Assembly (NCBI GenBank): GCA_030062745.1
Contig: CP099845.1
Location: 18,640,903-18,704,902 of the forward strand
DNA length: 64,000 nucleotides
From: Capitulum mitella
Taxonomy: Eukaryota > Arthropoda > Thecostraca > Pollicipedomorpha > Pollicipedidae
Direction: 5' to 3'
This document shows positions 24,601 through 37,520 of the stretch, piece after piece (positions within the stretch are counted from its first letter, which is position 1; the number at the start of each line of letters is the position of its first letter). A program made the position numbers and the translations under genes. The notes beneath the pieces are model-generated. The model was not told the DNA's origin and ran no database searches. It was given only the letters and a program-made list of their open reading frames with translations.

Positions 24601-24792
24601 GGCATTCACTTCTTCTACGTCTCCGAGTCCGACGTAGCCAAAAAGAACTCCAAGCTGAAGAGTAGATTTGATGAAGCCAGACAAATCAAAGGCACCAGGG
24701 GATTTCACTGCTTTAGGCCTGTCAATTCATCAACGGTGAACGCATACGAAACATCGGCAAGCATCTCGAGCCGAAGGTTTCAGACCGTGTGA
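21677..24792 (+). pseudogene. Decayed DDE-like transposase gene with one intron
   Basis: Four reading-frame segments together encode one protein. Segment 21677-22090 has FTIEKKTAERFG and SRLCPGQKD. A second frame at about 22087-22175 reads LRPPWCVLAGASGTHSVC. Segment 22122-22856 has CMLGKCTECPGDGK, YKQWLSTGRTTL, GGFAENYSFVVQDA and HYFTDGAVSQYKNKF. Segment 22853-23048 has EDFGRECELHFFATCHGKGPCDGIGG. Three frameshifts separate these, so it is dead. A donor GTAAGA follows codon base 1 at 23048, and an acceptor TTATAG near 24600 resumes in phase with IHFFYVSESDVAKK and TRGFHCFRP. The domain set, with its FTDG/QYKNK and HGKGPCDG motifs, occurs in many invertebrate proteins of transposon origin, usually unnamed. 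I cannot assign the superfamily. Confidence 0.75.
23339..24565 (-). mobile_element. Family C element C3, inside the transposase intron
   Basis: Complete inverted family C copy, 1219 bp between TTAA at 23339-23342 and 24562-24565. It lies wholly between the splice donor (23049) and acceptor (about 24605) of the transposase pseudogene. It retains the triple nuclear-receptor-like half-site at 23659-23678. Its position shows that it inserted after the host transposon arrived. Confidence 0.88.
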
Positions 24793-26056
<1,264 letters not shown>

Positions 26057-26059
26057 ATG

Positions 26060-27541
26060 CTTTAATCGACACCTATCTCTAGTCTGTTGCGGCCGCTCTT
26101 TTCGTTATTATTGTCCATTTCCTTTTATAACCAGCAGAAAACACTGGGGGAATGGGAAACCAGCATTTGGGGGCACAAATCAACAATGAGGGGTCAGGGC
26201 CCTTTCAAAAGAATACAAATGACACTCCTGTGTATGTATATATGAAAATCTGCCGTGGTCACCAGCTCAGGCTGCCATGCGCAAAGGAATCAGTGCTTAG
26301 AACATTAAGTACACGACATCTAGTGCATCTTATGCGTGGTTTGTCTGGTTTTCTCTTCGGGTCCGCTGCATCCGACATCAGTCAGATCAGTCCGCATTCT
26401 CCACCGGCTGCCTAGGTCAGTCAGTGTTGCTGCTGCGTCCGCCAGAACAATTTATGGTTATTTTCATTTTCAATAGATGGCAGCACGCAGCAGCAAACTT
26501 CTCGCCCTGAGCGACTCCGGGGCCAGACAGAAACACTGAACACGCCAGACACTTTCCTGGTTCGCGCCAAATTCAAAAGACTAAAACCACTAGACTTCCA
26601 TCCACGCAACACGCTCCACCTCCATCGCAGGCAAGACTCGACAGGCTGAAATGGCTGGCTGTCTTCGGTCGATTCTGGAAGCCAGGAACGACTGAATTCA
26701 CAGTAAGAAAAATAATTCAGCAACATCCAGCAACATCCATCTTGATTCTCGTCGATTTCTTATCATCTCTTTCCCTCTCAACAGCCTCGACGTTCACACC
26801 ACAGAGTAGCAATGCTAAAAAAACACGCTCTTATATCCGAAAACCCTTATCAAAATTCAGGGGCTTCTCCGCTCCGGGGTTAGCGAAGCGTTGATTGGTA
26901 ACGGCTGCCCCGGGATGAAGGAACAAAACAGGAGCGAGGCAATGGTGTCACAGCAGGGCAATGGCCATCTACGAAACAGGCTATTTCAGTAAAACAAGGA
27001 GACATGGTTTGGAACTGGTGTCCAGAAACAATTCGTGCACAAAAATGGTCAAAAATAGCAACTTGTGCTTGTCATCATTTTGTTCTGAAGGACGTGCTGA
27101 TCCAAAATAGTCAAGCGGGATAAAACTTCTCCCTCGAAGCTCCACAACACAAAAACGGAGGACAACTGTTTTGTAATTAAGCATGCAAACACTGCTGTTT
27201 ACATACATAAACATACACATTCCATAAAAACATTCTCGCGACGCCTGCTTTTGATAATCCAGTAAAATCGACCTAGACGTACGTGCATGCAGCATCAATG
27301 CACACCACGTCATGTGAACCTCAATTTAGGAGAACGCAAACGCGATACCACGTACAACATCGACACGAGATCACGCCATCGCCCACCCAAGACAGTGCTG
27401 GCAGCGAGCCCAAGCATTCTAAACGAACGCGGGCGGGCGTGGGGCAGCGCCCGTCCGCAAACCGTTCTGCCGTCCCCTTCAGACGCCGCAGCACACCCGA
27501 ATCAGGGGCGAGACGACGCCGCGTGGCCGCCGACGGCCGGG
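26060..27541. other. Non-coding; probable DNAL1 3' flank
   Basis: No exon is supported. The part nearest 27541 lies just downstream of the DNAL1 stop codon and should contain its 3' UTR. I saw no clear AATAAA in the minus orientation close to the stop. Confidence 0.4.
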
Positions 27542-27651
27542 TCACTGGTGAATGACTGGCGCCCCGTCCAGACGCTTGACGTTTGGCAGGCGCTTGACGG
27601 CCTCCTCGCGCCAGGTGCCCTCCAGCGAGTACTTCTCCTCCAGCGGGTTCC
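27542..27651 (-). CDS. DNAL1: DNAL1 terminal exon
   Basis: Last coding exon of axonemal dynein light chain 1. The acceptor CCTCACAG lies at higher coordinates. Two bases (GG) complete the glycine codon split with the previous exon, giving FVG then NPLEEK. The exon continues [20 protein letters not shown] and ends IHQ with a TGA stop at 27544-27542. LPNVKRLDG matches the C-terminal cap of LC1 proteins (VPKLKKLDG in vertebrates). The acidic tail seen in vertebrates is missing; the protein ends shortly after PVI. Confidence 0.93.
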
Positions 27652-28181
27652 CTGTGAGGTCAGCGCTGGCTGAGGACGCGCTCAACAGCGAGGCCAATCG
27701 CGCAGCGCAACGGTGGAAATGCCCCCGGGACGGGCAGATGACGGTAGACTGCGGTGTGAATGAATTCGGGGGCAGCAAATGGCACAGCCCAAATGATGTG
27801 GCAAATATTTGGATAATCAACAGCGGGGATACTACAGTACTATGGTGTGTCCAAAACCTTCCATATCGCTGACAAGAAAACGAATTTATATGATTATAGT
27901 GGGCCGCATTTGTAATTTTCAATGTAATAACCAATGTAAAGCTGTCGTAGGACAGGGACATGTTTGCGCGTCACCATGGATCGCATTACACAATAAAAAA
28001 ATTGTTCAAACTATTCTGCTGTTGTTAACACACTGTTCAGAACTCATACCAGCTTGTAAAAATGTCAGAATTACAGTATAAGAAAACCAAAAAAAAAAAA
28101 TCTGAACAAAATAATAAATTGGCGCAACTGCGTCCCGTGCCCCGCACGCCAATATAATTCTGTCTTCAATAAATGACTTAC

Positions 28182-28362
28182 CAACAAAAACAAGGTCTAT
28201 CAGGTTGGGTAAATCGTTGAGCTTGGTGAATTCCGACCACTCTTTGACAACATTATTCGACATATAAAGCACAGACAGCTTTCTCAACACGTTGATGCCT
28301 TTCATCCTCTCAATGTTGTTGTATGAAATCCACAACTGTTCCAGGGTTTCGGCAACAGCCTC
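28182..28362 (-). CDS. DNAL1: DNAL1 exon with leucine-rich repeats 3-5
   Basis: A 181-base exon, acceptor CGTTTTCAG and donor GTAAGT. It encodes [19 protein letters not shown], then [18 protein letters not shown], then VVKEWSEF and [11 protein letters not shown], with the last glycine codon split 1/2. LWISYN and LYMSNN are the successive leucine-rich repeat strands that, in LC1, form the face touching the microtubule-binding region of the outer-arm gamma heavy chain. Phase and sequence run on without a gap from the neighbouring exons. Confidence 0.94.
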
Positions 28363-28618
28363 CTGAAAACGGGTACAGATGAGGTATGTGCTCCCTGTTT
28401 ACTTCAGCTGGCCTGAGAAAACAGGCTTTGCATGGCTTGCATCCGCATGCAACCAATAATGTTTTCGAATCCCGTTCACTGCATCTGTTTTCCTCAAAAC
28501 CAGGTGTTTAGGTATATCCGTTTCGCAAAGTATTTACATCAAATTATGATTCTTCAGATAAAAAAACGTTAGTTCTACCTAGCTGGCTTTGTTAATCAAA
28601 AATCGTAACAATACCTAC

Positions 28619-28730
28619 CAATCCAGCGAAGCTCTTGATGTTATTCCTCCCCAGGGAAAGAATCTTAAGATTCTTCAGGGCGTTCAGATTGGTAATCTTT
28701 TCGATGGCGTTCGTTGAGAGACAAAGCTTC
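28619..28730 (-). CDS. DNAL1: DNAL1 exon with leucine-rich repeats 1-2
   Basis: A 112-base exon, acceptor TTTTTGCAG and donor GTAGGT. Its first base completes the glutamate codon of the previous exon; then follow [18 protein letters not shown] and [28 protein letters not shown] and LSLGRNNIK are near identical to the vertebrate protein. The exon ends in phase 0 and joins [10 protein letters not shown]. Confidence 0.95.
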
Positions 28731-29038
28731 CTGCAAAAACAGCACAATAAATAAGAGGACTGGCCGAAAGGAAGATTTGCAACGGCTACTGTCAAGACTC
28801 CTGTTTCGTCCACATCTCGCCATTCTGCAGGCAAGCCACCAGAAACCAGCTCTTATACATCAAATCCACACGCGAACGCAGTTCGCAAGGCGCAAAACAC
28901 GTAGCTGCGGCATGTTTCCAGAGAGCAGTGGCGAAGTGAACGCAAACGTCATAACGAGACATCAACCTTTCAATGATCTGGAGTTCCCTCCGGCCCCTCG
29001 CCGGGATCGGGACACCGTGGCTCGTTCGCCGCACTCAC

Positions 29039-29187
29039 TCGCACAGCGCCAGCTGGTTGAGGGCGGCGTCCATTTTTTCGATGGACGGGAACAGACCAAT
29101 CAGCTTCACCTCGGTCGCCTCGGACGCCTTCTGACCCGTCTTCTCCTCCCATTGTTTGATTGCCTCTTTAATGGAAGTGCCCTTCGA
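29039..29187 (-). CDS. DNAL1: DNAL1 N-terminal exon (initiator exon not found)
   Basis: DNAL1 (LC1) is a leucine-rich-repeat subunit of the axonemal outer dynein arm, bound to a dynein heavy chain and needed for normal ciliary beating. This 149-base exon, acceptor TGTTTTGCAG and donor GTGAGT, encodes [39 protein letters not shown] and [10 protein letters not shown], ending two bases into a glutamate codon. It matches the N-terminal helix of the family (TTIKEALARWEEKTGQ in vertebrates). With the other three exons it gives about 183 residues against 190 in human, so only the start methionine and perhaps one or two residues are missing. They must come from a tiny upstream exon at higher coordinates. 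The gene spans at least 1.65 kb and has small introns of 256-530 bases. Confidence 0.93.
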
Positions 29188-29759
29188 CTGCAAAACAGGA
29201 AAAAAGTGGTCTGTCAATGGAAGCTTGCACAGTCAGGTGCCGAATGCGAAGGACGGTTACTGATCAGTTTCAGGTTTCTTGCCACTGTTCTAGACGACGT
29301 ATGCCATTTTCGACACTACAATACGTTGCTGACCACCGGCGATTACGCTAATGATGTGCCGCTGGCTGTTATGATCGGCGCACTTGGCCTATAAGCATAA
29401 TAGCCTATAGGCATTAAAACTCACAGTTTTCCACAGCACTGGACAAGGAAAATTCGTCTGCTAAACTACATAAATCCACTCCACAAAATCAGAAGCCACT
29501 TTACGGAATGGTAAAATGGTTTCTGATTATTTTGACAGTCTCAAGCGCAGAATCCGCGAAAAAGGGTCAACATTGTTTGTACATTTTACAATGCAACAGA
29601 AGTAAAACGAACAACGTTTTCCCAAAATGGGCAGCTCATGATCCCCAGGCCTGCTGCCCTGCGCGTTCACATACCCGTCCGAAGACTCGGCTCCCGCAAG
29701 GTATATGCTACGGAAAATTGTCACAAAACGTATAATTTTCCCAAACACATACGCTCTTT

Positions 29760-29797
<38 letters not shown>

Positions 29798-30113
29798 TGT
29801 TAAATACGTAAATTGTCTGGCAATTTTCCGTAACAAATACAATGCAACAGCCGGGTCTTCGGGTGGGTATGTGCACGCACAAGACAGCGGACCTGGAGAT
29901 CATGACCTGCCCATTGCGGCATACATTGTTTATGCAACTCATGCTGCGTGGAAGCATGTTCGTGTTATATTCACGCTGTCCGTGGATTCCACGTTAACGG
30001 CTGTCACAATTATCTGCAATAACTGTACCGTCACCTCCGCAGTTCGCTAATCCGTTAACAAACCGATTGATTTTCCTTTAAACGGAATGATCCACTTAAC
30101 CACGAGTTCTTTT
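29188..30113. other. DNAL1 5' flank or first intron
   Basis: Upstream (minus strand) of the first recognised DNAL1 exon; it should contain the initiator exon and promoter. No unambiguous ATG-donor pair was picked. It contains a TA microsatellite at 29763-29795 and no other gene. Confidence 0.4.
29763..29795. repeat. TA microsatellite
   Basis: About 15 TA dinucleotides without interruption. Confidence 0.95.
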
Positions 30114-31316
30114 TTAACCCGCGCTCCACTGGCAGTCGGCGCCATGCACGCCCGACCGGAGAGGAGGGGCGGTTGACCGCGCCCTCTAACTCGCTAATGG
30201 TTGATCGCGCCCTAAAAGAAAATAAGCGCACCAGTGGAAAGCTTGTGACGAGTAGAACTAGAAACTAGCTTCATTATTAGTTTTGACTAATATATAAACC
30301 ATTTACGTCCTATACATATTCTCTCATAGCCGACTACATGGAACCGAGAAACGGACTGGATCTCAATGGCTGTGCCAGGTAAAGTCACCAACGAATAGGA
30401 AGAAGTTCGCAGATGCCGATACTCGTCTAATTTCCCTGATTTAATGAATATATATACCTGGAAACGTTGATTTAGAAACACAGCGATATTCACGCTATTG
30501 CACGGCGGGCGCCGGTGCCGAACGTGAGATGGAATTAACGGAAATTGCGTCTAGCGTTCCTCTAAACTGGCAGCATAAGCCTTACCAAGTAGTGGATCTT
30601 CATGCCAATGGTTCTTGCAGTGGTTTTCCGCGTTTAAATTTCGAAATAATTCAGCAGTCATCATTCTACTCAAATGACGGAGCTCGATTCGTGAATGTCT
30701 GTTAACTTCCAACATAAGCATTTTTAAACTTTTGAACTTTTTGGTATCATTTGCAACTGTGGGAGCCAATTCTATCATTGCTATCCATTCCAAGTCATTC
30801 ATCACCGATTCTGACCGTGGTGCATTCTGGCTCCTAACAGTTTTTGGTGGCCTGACATCAGGTCAATGATTGGAGGTTACCGACACATTGCCCAATGATA
30901 GTCATTGGGTGTCCGCACCACCTCACACCCAATGTGATAAAAAAAATCGTCAATCTCCAACAAAACGACGACTTATCTTGACAATGAACTTGACCTTAGA
31001 TCAATGACCCTGAAGATGCCAAAAATCCGAGATAATAGATTTCTTGCATCTACCAAAGCCTCTAGTCCCTAAAAGTTCTATTGCGACATCATGCATTCCA
31101 GAAAAGTTACAGGGAGCTAAACTTTTTTAAACATAGGTCCACCCTGTCCTAACCTAGGTCAGATACCTGGATCGAACTGAGGTCGAAACTTTTACAAAGT
31201 GTAAAAATAATCAAGCAAAAGGTATCTCACGGCGTTGCGCTCGTTCGTTCCCTCAGTATCTTGGAAAACCTCGGAGGGAGCAGTTAACCGTTCCCTTCCT
31301 AGTCGGGGCCGAGCTA
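30114..31316 (+). mobile_element. Family C element C4, diverged
   Basis: Starts TTAACCCGCGCTCCACTGGC and follows the family C order to AGTCGGGGCCGAG near 31316, with many substitutions. No TTAA remains at the right end. It is among the oldest copies here. The triple half-site survives as TGACCT, AGATCA, TGACCC near 30991-31010. Confidence 0.75.
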
Positions 31317-31478
31317 GCTGAAAAAGTTTAGTCCGTAGTCTTCGAAATCATAGTGTATACGTTACAAAATTTAGGGGATTCACAGTGATTTCCTACCGTT
31401 TGCCCGTGTACCCTATTCCGTATGCCCTATTTACAGATGCCATGGGACATGAACGGGAGTAGGCGGACGAACACACAA

Positions 31479-32294
31479 TGACTTCCAGCCACTGACCTGA
31501 GGTCAGGTCACGAATAACTGTAGTGAGCCAAAATGTACCACCGTCAAAACCAGCGATGAATTATTCAGAATGGGTAGAAACTGGCAGAACTCGCTTGCAC
31601 AGACGTAAGCAAAGTTTGAAAAGTTGAAAAGAAAAGCACAACTCAAAAAGTTTGAAAATTGCATATTTTGGAAATAAAGAGGCCCTCGCGAATAAAGCTC
31701 TGCCAGTTTTGTAAATTGGTAACTAATGAATTTTTCCAAAATTTAAGCATGAAAAACCATCACAAGAACAGCTAAGATCAATAAAATTTAGATGGATAGG
31801 CTTTTCTCGCAAAAATAACGGAACTCTAAAATTAGTTCCCGTCAGTTTCTTACTGCATACGGCTGCGCCGCACGCCCACAGCCGGCGCGAAAATTGGTGT
31901 GTCTTTAGCTCAACGTTTCAGCGTATATACTGAACCAATCCGAGAAATTAGATGTCTATCGGCATTTGCGGACCTTTGCTTGTGCGCTGGTGCCTTTACC
32001 TATGCGTCATTAGTCATAGCCCTTGAGATTCGGGCCGTTTCTCAGTCTCATACAGTCAGTTTGTTAGTCTCATGCAGTCGGCTATGAGAAAACATATATA
32101 GGACGTAAATTGCTCACATATTACTTAAAACTAAAAATGAGGCCAGTTTCGAGCTCTACTCGTCACCAGCTTTCCAACGGTATGCTTATTTTTAATCGTG
32201 CGACCAACCGTTCGTGAGTTAGAGGGGGGCGGCCAACTGCCCCTCCCCCCAGTTGCGTATGATCGAAACTGACCGACGGTCGTGCGCGGGTTAA
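31479..32294 (-). mobile_element. Family C element C5, truncated
   Basis: Inverted family C copy that begins in the middle of the element (GACTTCCAGCCACTGACC) and runs to the terminal GCGCGGG and TTAA at 32291-32294. That TTAA also serves as the left TTAA of C6, so the two copies are directly abutted in the same orientation. Confidence 0.75.
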
Positions 32295-32947
32295 ACCGCC
32301 CCCGACTGGGGGGAGGCAGCTGACCGTCCCCCTGAGGTTTTTCTGGGATTGCGAGAGAACAAACAAATACAGAGCCACGAATCTTTGTGTACCTTTGGCT
32401 TACCCATTTTTACAACTTGTGTCAAAGTTTTGGCCCCACGGCAGGTCAGGTGTTTGACCTACGTCAGGTCAAACGGACCTAGGTCCAAAAAAGTTTAGCG
32501 CCCTTTAAACAAGGAAAACAAGGCATCACAATAATACCTTCAGTGGTTAGTGGTTGTTTTCATAGATGCAACAAATCCGCTATCTCAGATTTTTCGGAAT
32601 TTTCCGGGTCACTGACATAATGCTAGGCCCATTTTTAAGACACATGGTCGTTTTTTTCGGAAACTGACGGAATATTTCATAACATTTTTAGTGTGGAGTG
32701 AAGCAGACATCTAGTTTCTAGGTCTCATGCAGTCGGCTATGAGAAAACATATACAGGACGTAAATTGCTTACATATTATCTAAAACTAAAAATGACACCA
32801 GTTTCGAACTCCACTCGTCACAAACCTTCCAACGATGTGCTTATTTTTATCGTGCGACCAACAGTTCGTGAGTTAGAAGGAGGCGGCCAATTGCCCCCCC
32901 CCCAGTCGAGCGTGATCGTGACCGACCGACGGTCGTGCGCGGGTTAA
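32291..32947 (-). mobile_element. Family C element C6, internally deleted
   Basis: Both ends are present (CCGCCCCCGACTGG at left, GTGCGCGGG plus TTAA at 32944-32947 at right). About 560 internal bases are missing: at about 32718 the sequence jumps from CATCTAGTTT to CTAGGTCTCATGCAGTCGG. This is how shorter transposon derivatives arise, by gap-repair deletion. Confidence 0.8.
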
Positions 32948-32975
32948 GAAATGAGCGCTTAAATATTCGTATTAT

Positions 32976-34200
32976 TTAACCCGCGCACGACCGTCGGTCG
33001 GTTTCGAACATGGGCGACTGGGGGGAGGGCAGTTGGCCGCCCCCCTCTAACTTGCGAACGGTTAGTCGTACAATAAAAATAAGCATACCGTTGGAAAGCT
33101 TGTGACGAGTACAGCTCGAAACTGGTCTCATTTTTAGTTTTAGATAATATGTAAACAATTTACGACTTATATATGTTTTCTCATAGCCGACTGCATGAGA
33201 TCGAGAAATGGCCTGAATCTTAAGGGCTGTGACTAATAACGCATAGGTAAAGGCACCAGCGCACAAGTAAAGGTTCGCGGATGCCGATACACATCCAATT
33301 TCCCCAGATTTGCTCCATATATACGCCTAAACGTTGAGTTAAGTACACGGCAATTCTCGCGCCAGCTGTCGATGTGCGCCGTTGCCGTATGCAGTAACAA
33401 ATTGACGAGAAATAATTTTAGCGTTCCTTTATTTTCGCGAAGAAAAACCATCTATGTAAATTTTATTAATCTTAGTGGCTCTTGTGATGGTTTTTCATGC
33501 TTGAATTTTGGAAAAATTTATAAGTTACCAATCTACACAAATGGCGGAGTTTTATTCGCCACAGCTTGTTTACTTCCAAAATATGCTAGTTTTTCAAACT
33601 TTTTGAGGTTCCTGGTATTACTTACGTCTGTGCAAGCTAGTTCTGCCAGTTTCTACCCATTCTGAGTAATTCATCGCCGATTTTGACGATGGTACATTTT
33701 GGCTCACCACAGTCATTCATGACCTGACTTCAGGCTAATGGCTGGAGATCATTGATGCTTTGCCCAATGACGGTAACTAGATGTCTGCTTCACTCCACAC
33801 TAAAAATGTCATGAAATATTCCGTCAATTTCCGAAAAAAAAGACGACATGTCTTGAAAATAGGCTTGACCTTAGGTCAATGACGCGGAAAATTCCGAGGA
33901 ATCCGAGACAGCAGATTAGTTACATCTATCACGATCACTAATCCCTGACAGTATTATTGAGATATCTTGTTTGCGAAAAAGTTATAGGGCGCTAAACGTT
34001 TTTGGACATAGATCTGTTTAACCTGACCTAGGTCAGGCATCTGACCTGAACTGAGGTCAAAATTTTGACACAAGATGTAAAATTGATGAAGCAAAAGGTA
34101 CACACGGTTTCGTGACTCTGTGTTTGTTCGTTCTTTCGCAATCCCAGAAAAACCTCAGGGGGGCAGTCAATTGCCCCTCCTCCCAGTCGGGACGGGTTAA
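32976..34200 (+). mobile_element. Family C element C7, full length
   Basis: The best-preserved copy: 1217 bp between TTAA at 32976-32979 and 34197-34200. It begins CCCGCGCACGACCGTCGGTC and ends CCCAGTCGGGACGGG. The two ends match as inverted repeats only over CCCG and a few scattered bases. It has no coding capacity. Confidence 0.9.
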
Positions 34201-36099
34201 CAAACGCAACGCAGCCAGAAGAGAACCATGCGCTGATTTATATCTGGTCGCACCTGAGGTGGTAAACAATATCCAAAGGACCACAACTGTGCTCAAAATA
34301 TGGAAGAACAAACCGTGAACAATGCCGCTAACCATTTTAAATCTCTGCCTTATCGGATCAAAACGTTATCGAAACTTGTGGCTTCCTCCAACCGAACATG
34401 TCATTCTTCCCAAACGGTGGTGCCCTGGGACCAATATTGCATAAGCACAATGGGGTGCTCGGTAACGCTCTTGTGGGCATACCCGAATGATGCGGAGCCA
34501 AAACGTGGCAGTTAACGGAAGAAACGGGAACACGTGGACAGCAGTTCGTGTACAGTGACTTTTCATCTTCAGAGCGTTCAGACTGGTCACGTCAAACATA
34601 AAAAAAAACAAGAAAAAGCTTTTCGAATCTCTGATCCACCAACAGTGCCACATTTTCTTCATACCATTAACCTTCTCTCTAGAATTTTCCGGCAAAAAGG
34701 GCGAGAACGGGGGATTATAGTTACAAAAATCATAACGGAACTAGAGTCAAAAGAGCCCTGAACTGAGCGTCACTTAACAAGCCCAGCACACATAGCATTC
34801 CGTTTGGTCAATGCAACGCCGACTTTTCACCTGAATACTGTTAAGTACGGTCCCAGCACGACGGGACACGTTTCGGCGCGCTCAAACGCCGTGGCGAACC
34901 CTTCCGCAAACGTTGCCCGTCGACCATCGACGCTCCACGCCGGCCAGCCAGCGTCAGAGCGACAACACAACTAAATGCAGTCACTGACGACAGACACTCT
35001 GCAACGCTGACAGGTGCTGTCCGGATCCGTAATGACGGTTTTCGTCACCCGCTCCGCTCCCACAACACTTATCGCTCTGTTACGTAAATATCTGTATTTC
35101 TTCTGAGGCCGAAGTGTAGCTTTTCTGGTGGTGCAAGTACTGCTCTGGAGAACACGGTAGAACGGCCCACATATTCAATGGTTTATGTTGCTTAGGCGTG
35201 TGCTCATGTCTGAAAATACAATTTCTTCAGACTGATGGAGAAAGGGCAAGCCTAGTTCCTGTAACCGCCTGTTCGATATCGTGGAACGTATTTACGGTAC
35301 TGACAGATTTCTTAGTGTTCACTACTTCTGACAAAGGAGGGAAATTTTAACTTGAGGCATTTTCACTTACTAACGCGATGCCCACAAAAGATTATTATTC
35401 AGTTTTACGACCCGTGAGCCGGTTGGCTTGCAAGCATGAAGTTCAAGAGAAGTTCACCCTTAGGCCTTACGGTCTGACCTGGTTCGCCTAAGCCGATTCG
35501 TAATGATACAAAGACGGGTAAATGGATGTGCCAGTGCAGATATCAGTCCTAACGTAGGCGGAAACGGAACCAACGTAAGCTGAGGTCTGCGCTGATGTCA
35601 GCCTCGGCGGCGTCACGATAAGGCTTATTCCACATCGTCACGGCAACGGCCAAAGACGTGCTTAAATCCGCCGTCTTCGTTTAAAGTGACGTTATCACCC
35701 TGGCCCAGGCGAAAAAAGCGATCATGATACCCACTGACGGCAAAAGTGTCTGGGAGTTCTGATACCTTAACCCTTGCCGGACCAGTCTCTGGATCCCCTT
35801 CGCCGGACCGGGAGATTCATGAGAACCCCCAGATCGCAAGAGATATAAGGCACACAGAAAACGCAAAAACACCGTTGGAAAAACCTTCGCGAGACTAGAA
35901 GCAAGGATGATGTTTTGTTCAATCAGGCTAATAATGAGGTCACCAGATGTGATCTTGGTCAAATCACCTGTTCACGTTTCTTGGAGAAAACTACAATCAT
36001 CAGATCGTTCACGTGGCTCCGGAGATGTTAGGCGTAAAAAGGTCTCATTTACATATCTGGTGCAGTAAAAGAGCACCTGAGGCCACATATGACCATTAT

Positions 36100-36130
<31 letters not shown>

Positions 36131-37520
36131 CACACATATATATATATATACACATACATGTAGCTCGTTACTTGCGAAATTCAAGTTTTGGAAACCTATG
36201 ACAACTTAAGAATTGTCCTCGGTCAAAATGAAGTGGCGTAAACCCGTTGAGAACTTACATTTGGAAGAGATTAGACTGTCCGACCCTCGGCTCGTCCCTA
36301 CCAATTATTTATAGAAAACGACACCCTTGCAAACGTCTGCAAAGACATGACGCATACACCACCCGTACCATATCTCCTTAGGCATCCGGAGGTTCAGATA
36401 TTCCGACGTCTGTCTTCGGCTGATAGGGCACTTAAGAATGCTGACCGGTCACGGTTCGGCGGGAATTCTGACGAAGCAACGCGCCTGCAAACAAACACGA
36501 AAATAAACCCGTAGTAACATGTCATGAATTCGCCGTACGACAAACTGGTCGGCTTGACAATGAACTGCCCAAAAACGTCGAGAGCACCAGAAAAGCAAAG
36601 TACGCTCGTAGGGAACAGTCTTTTCTGAAAAAATGTGAAGTACTGATCTGACGGCAATGAACAGGATCTCCTGTGAAACCGCTACAGGTATGTCGAGCCG
36701 TTTGCTTTCTCGTATGAGTCATCGTTCCATTACAGATGCTTCACTCTCCCCTTGTTTTTCAGAAAAGTTCCAAACCAACGTAACGTTGCAGACAAAAACA
36801 GAACGGTTATGAAAACCGCATCTCTATGCTCTTCTCAAAAGTCCCATTTTAATTTCTTTGCATGCAGCATGCTATCAAGCACGAGTTAACGCATCACCAG
36901 ATGACAATCTCAACTAGACTAGCGGCAAACGAATGCGTTACGCGGTTGATTTGGGGTCAAAATTGAGGCTTCCTATCACACGCAAACCTGTTTCCCGATC
37001 AGTACCTTTATCTAAATAGTTATTACGGTAGATATCACAAGCTTCCCGCACACGGGAGACCACTAGTACAAGTTGCACGCACACATGGATGGCATGTTGC
37101 CACTGATTATCTAACTTTCCTTGTCCTGGAAGGCATTTGTGACTGCAGACCGATGGGTGCTAATTTGGCGCCTAAAGTATCAACGGTTCCCAAACCGCAG
37201 GCCTGAGTGGCAAACGGGCACCTCAGCACGTGCGTTCCGCACACACCAGGCTGAAGCTAATGGCATGCAAAACACCCATATGTATCGAACTGCCATGTAT
37301 CACGTGCTCCTGCCCGACAATTTTCCGCATCCCAGCGGTAGTGGTTTCACGGCAATGAAGGATTGATCGTCCAGCTGCCCTTACACCTTCACATGACATC
37401 ATCGCACCAGACTACGCCGCCTGCGTCCCGGCAACTGGCCCACATGAAACATGAAGGTGTAAAAGAGGCGCACGCGTGCTGCACGTGGCCCGTGCCACCC
37501 TGTCCATCATATGAGGCATC
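34201..37520. other. Non-coding, no gene recognised
   Basis: A short minus-strand frame at about 34201-34330 encodes a hydrophobic stretch (IVHGLFFHILSTVVVLWILF) after a methionine, but no further exon or family could be tied to it. A CA/TA microsatellite lies at 36095-36152. Otherwise nothing recognisable. Confidence 0.4.
36095..36152. repeat. CA/TA microsatellite
   Basis: Alternating ACACAC and ATATAT blocks. Confidence 0.9.

Noticed and set aside
28714-29394. 226-codon plus-strand frame
   Set aside because: It lies antisense across two well-supported DNAL1 exons and has no family resemblance.
34057-34335. Minus-strand frame with a hydrophobic segment that could be a signal anchor
   Set aside because: Half of it lies in element C7 and no partner exon was found.
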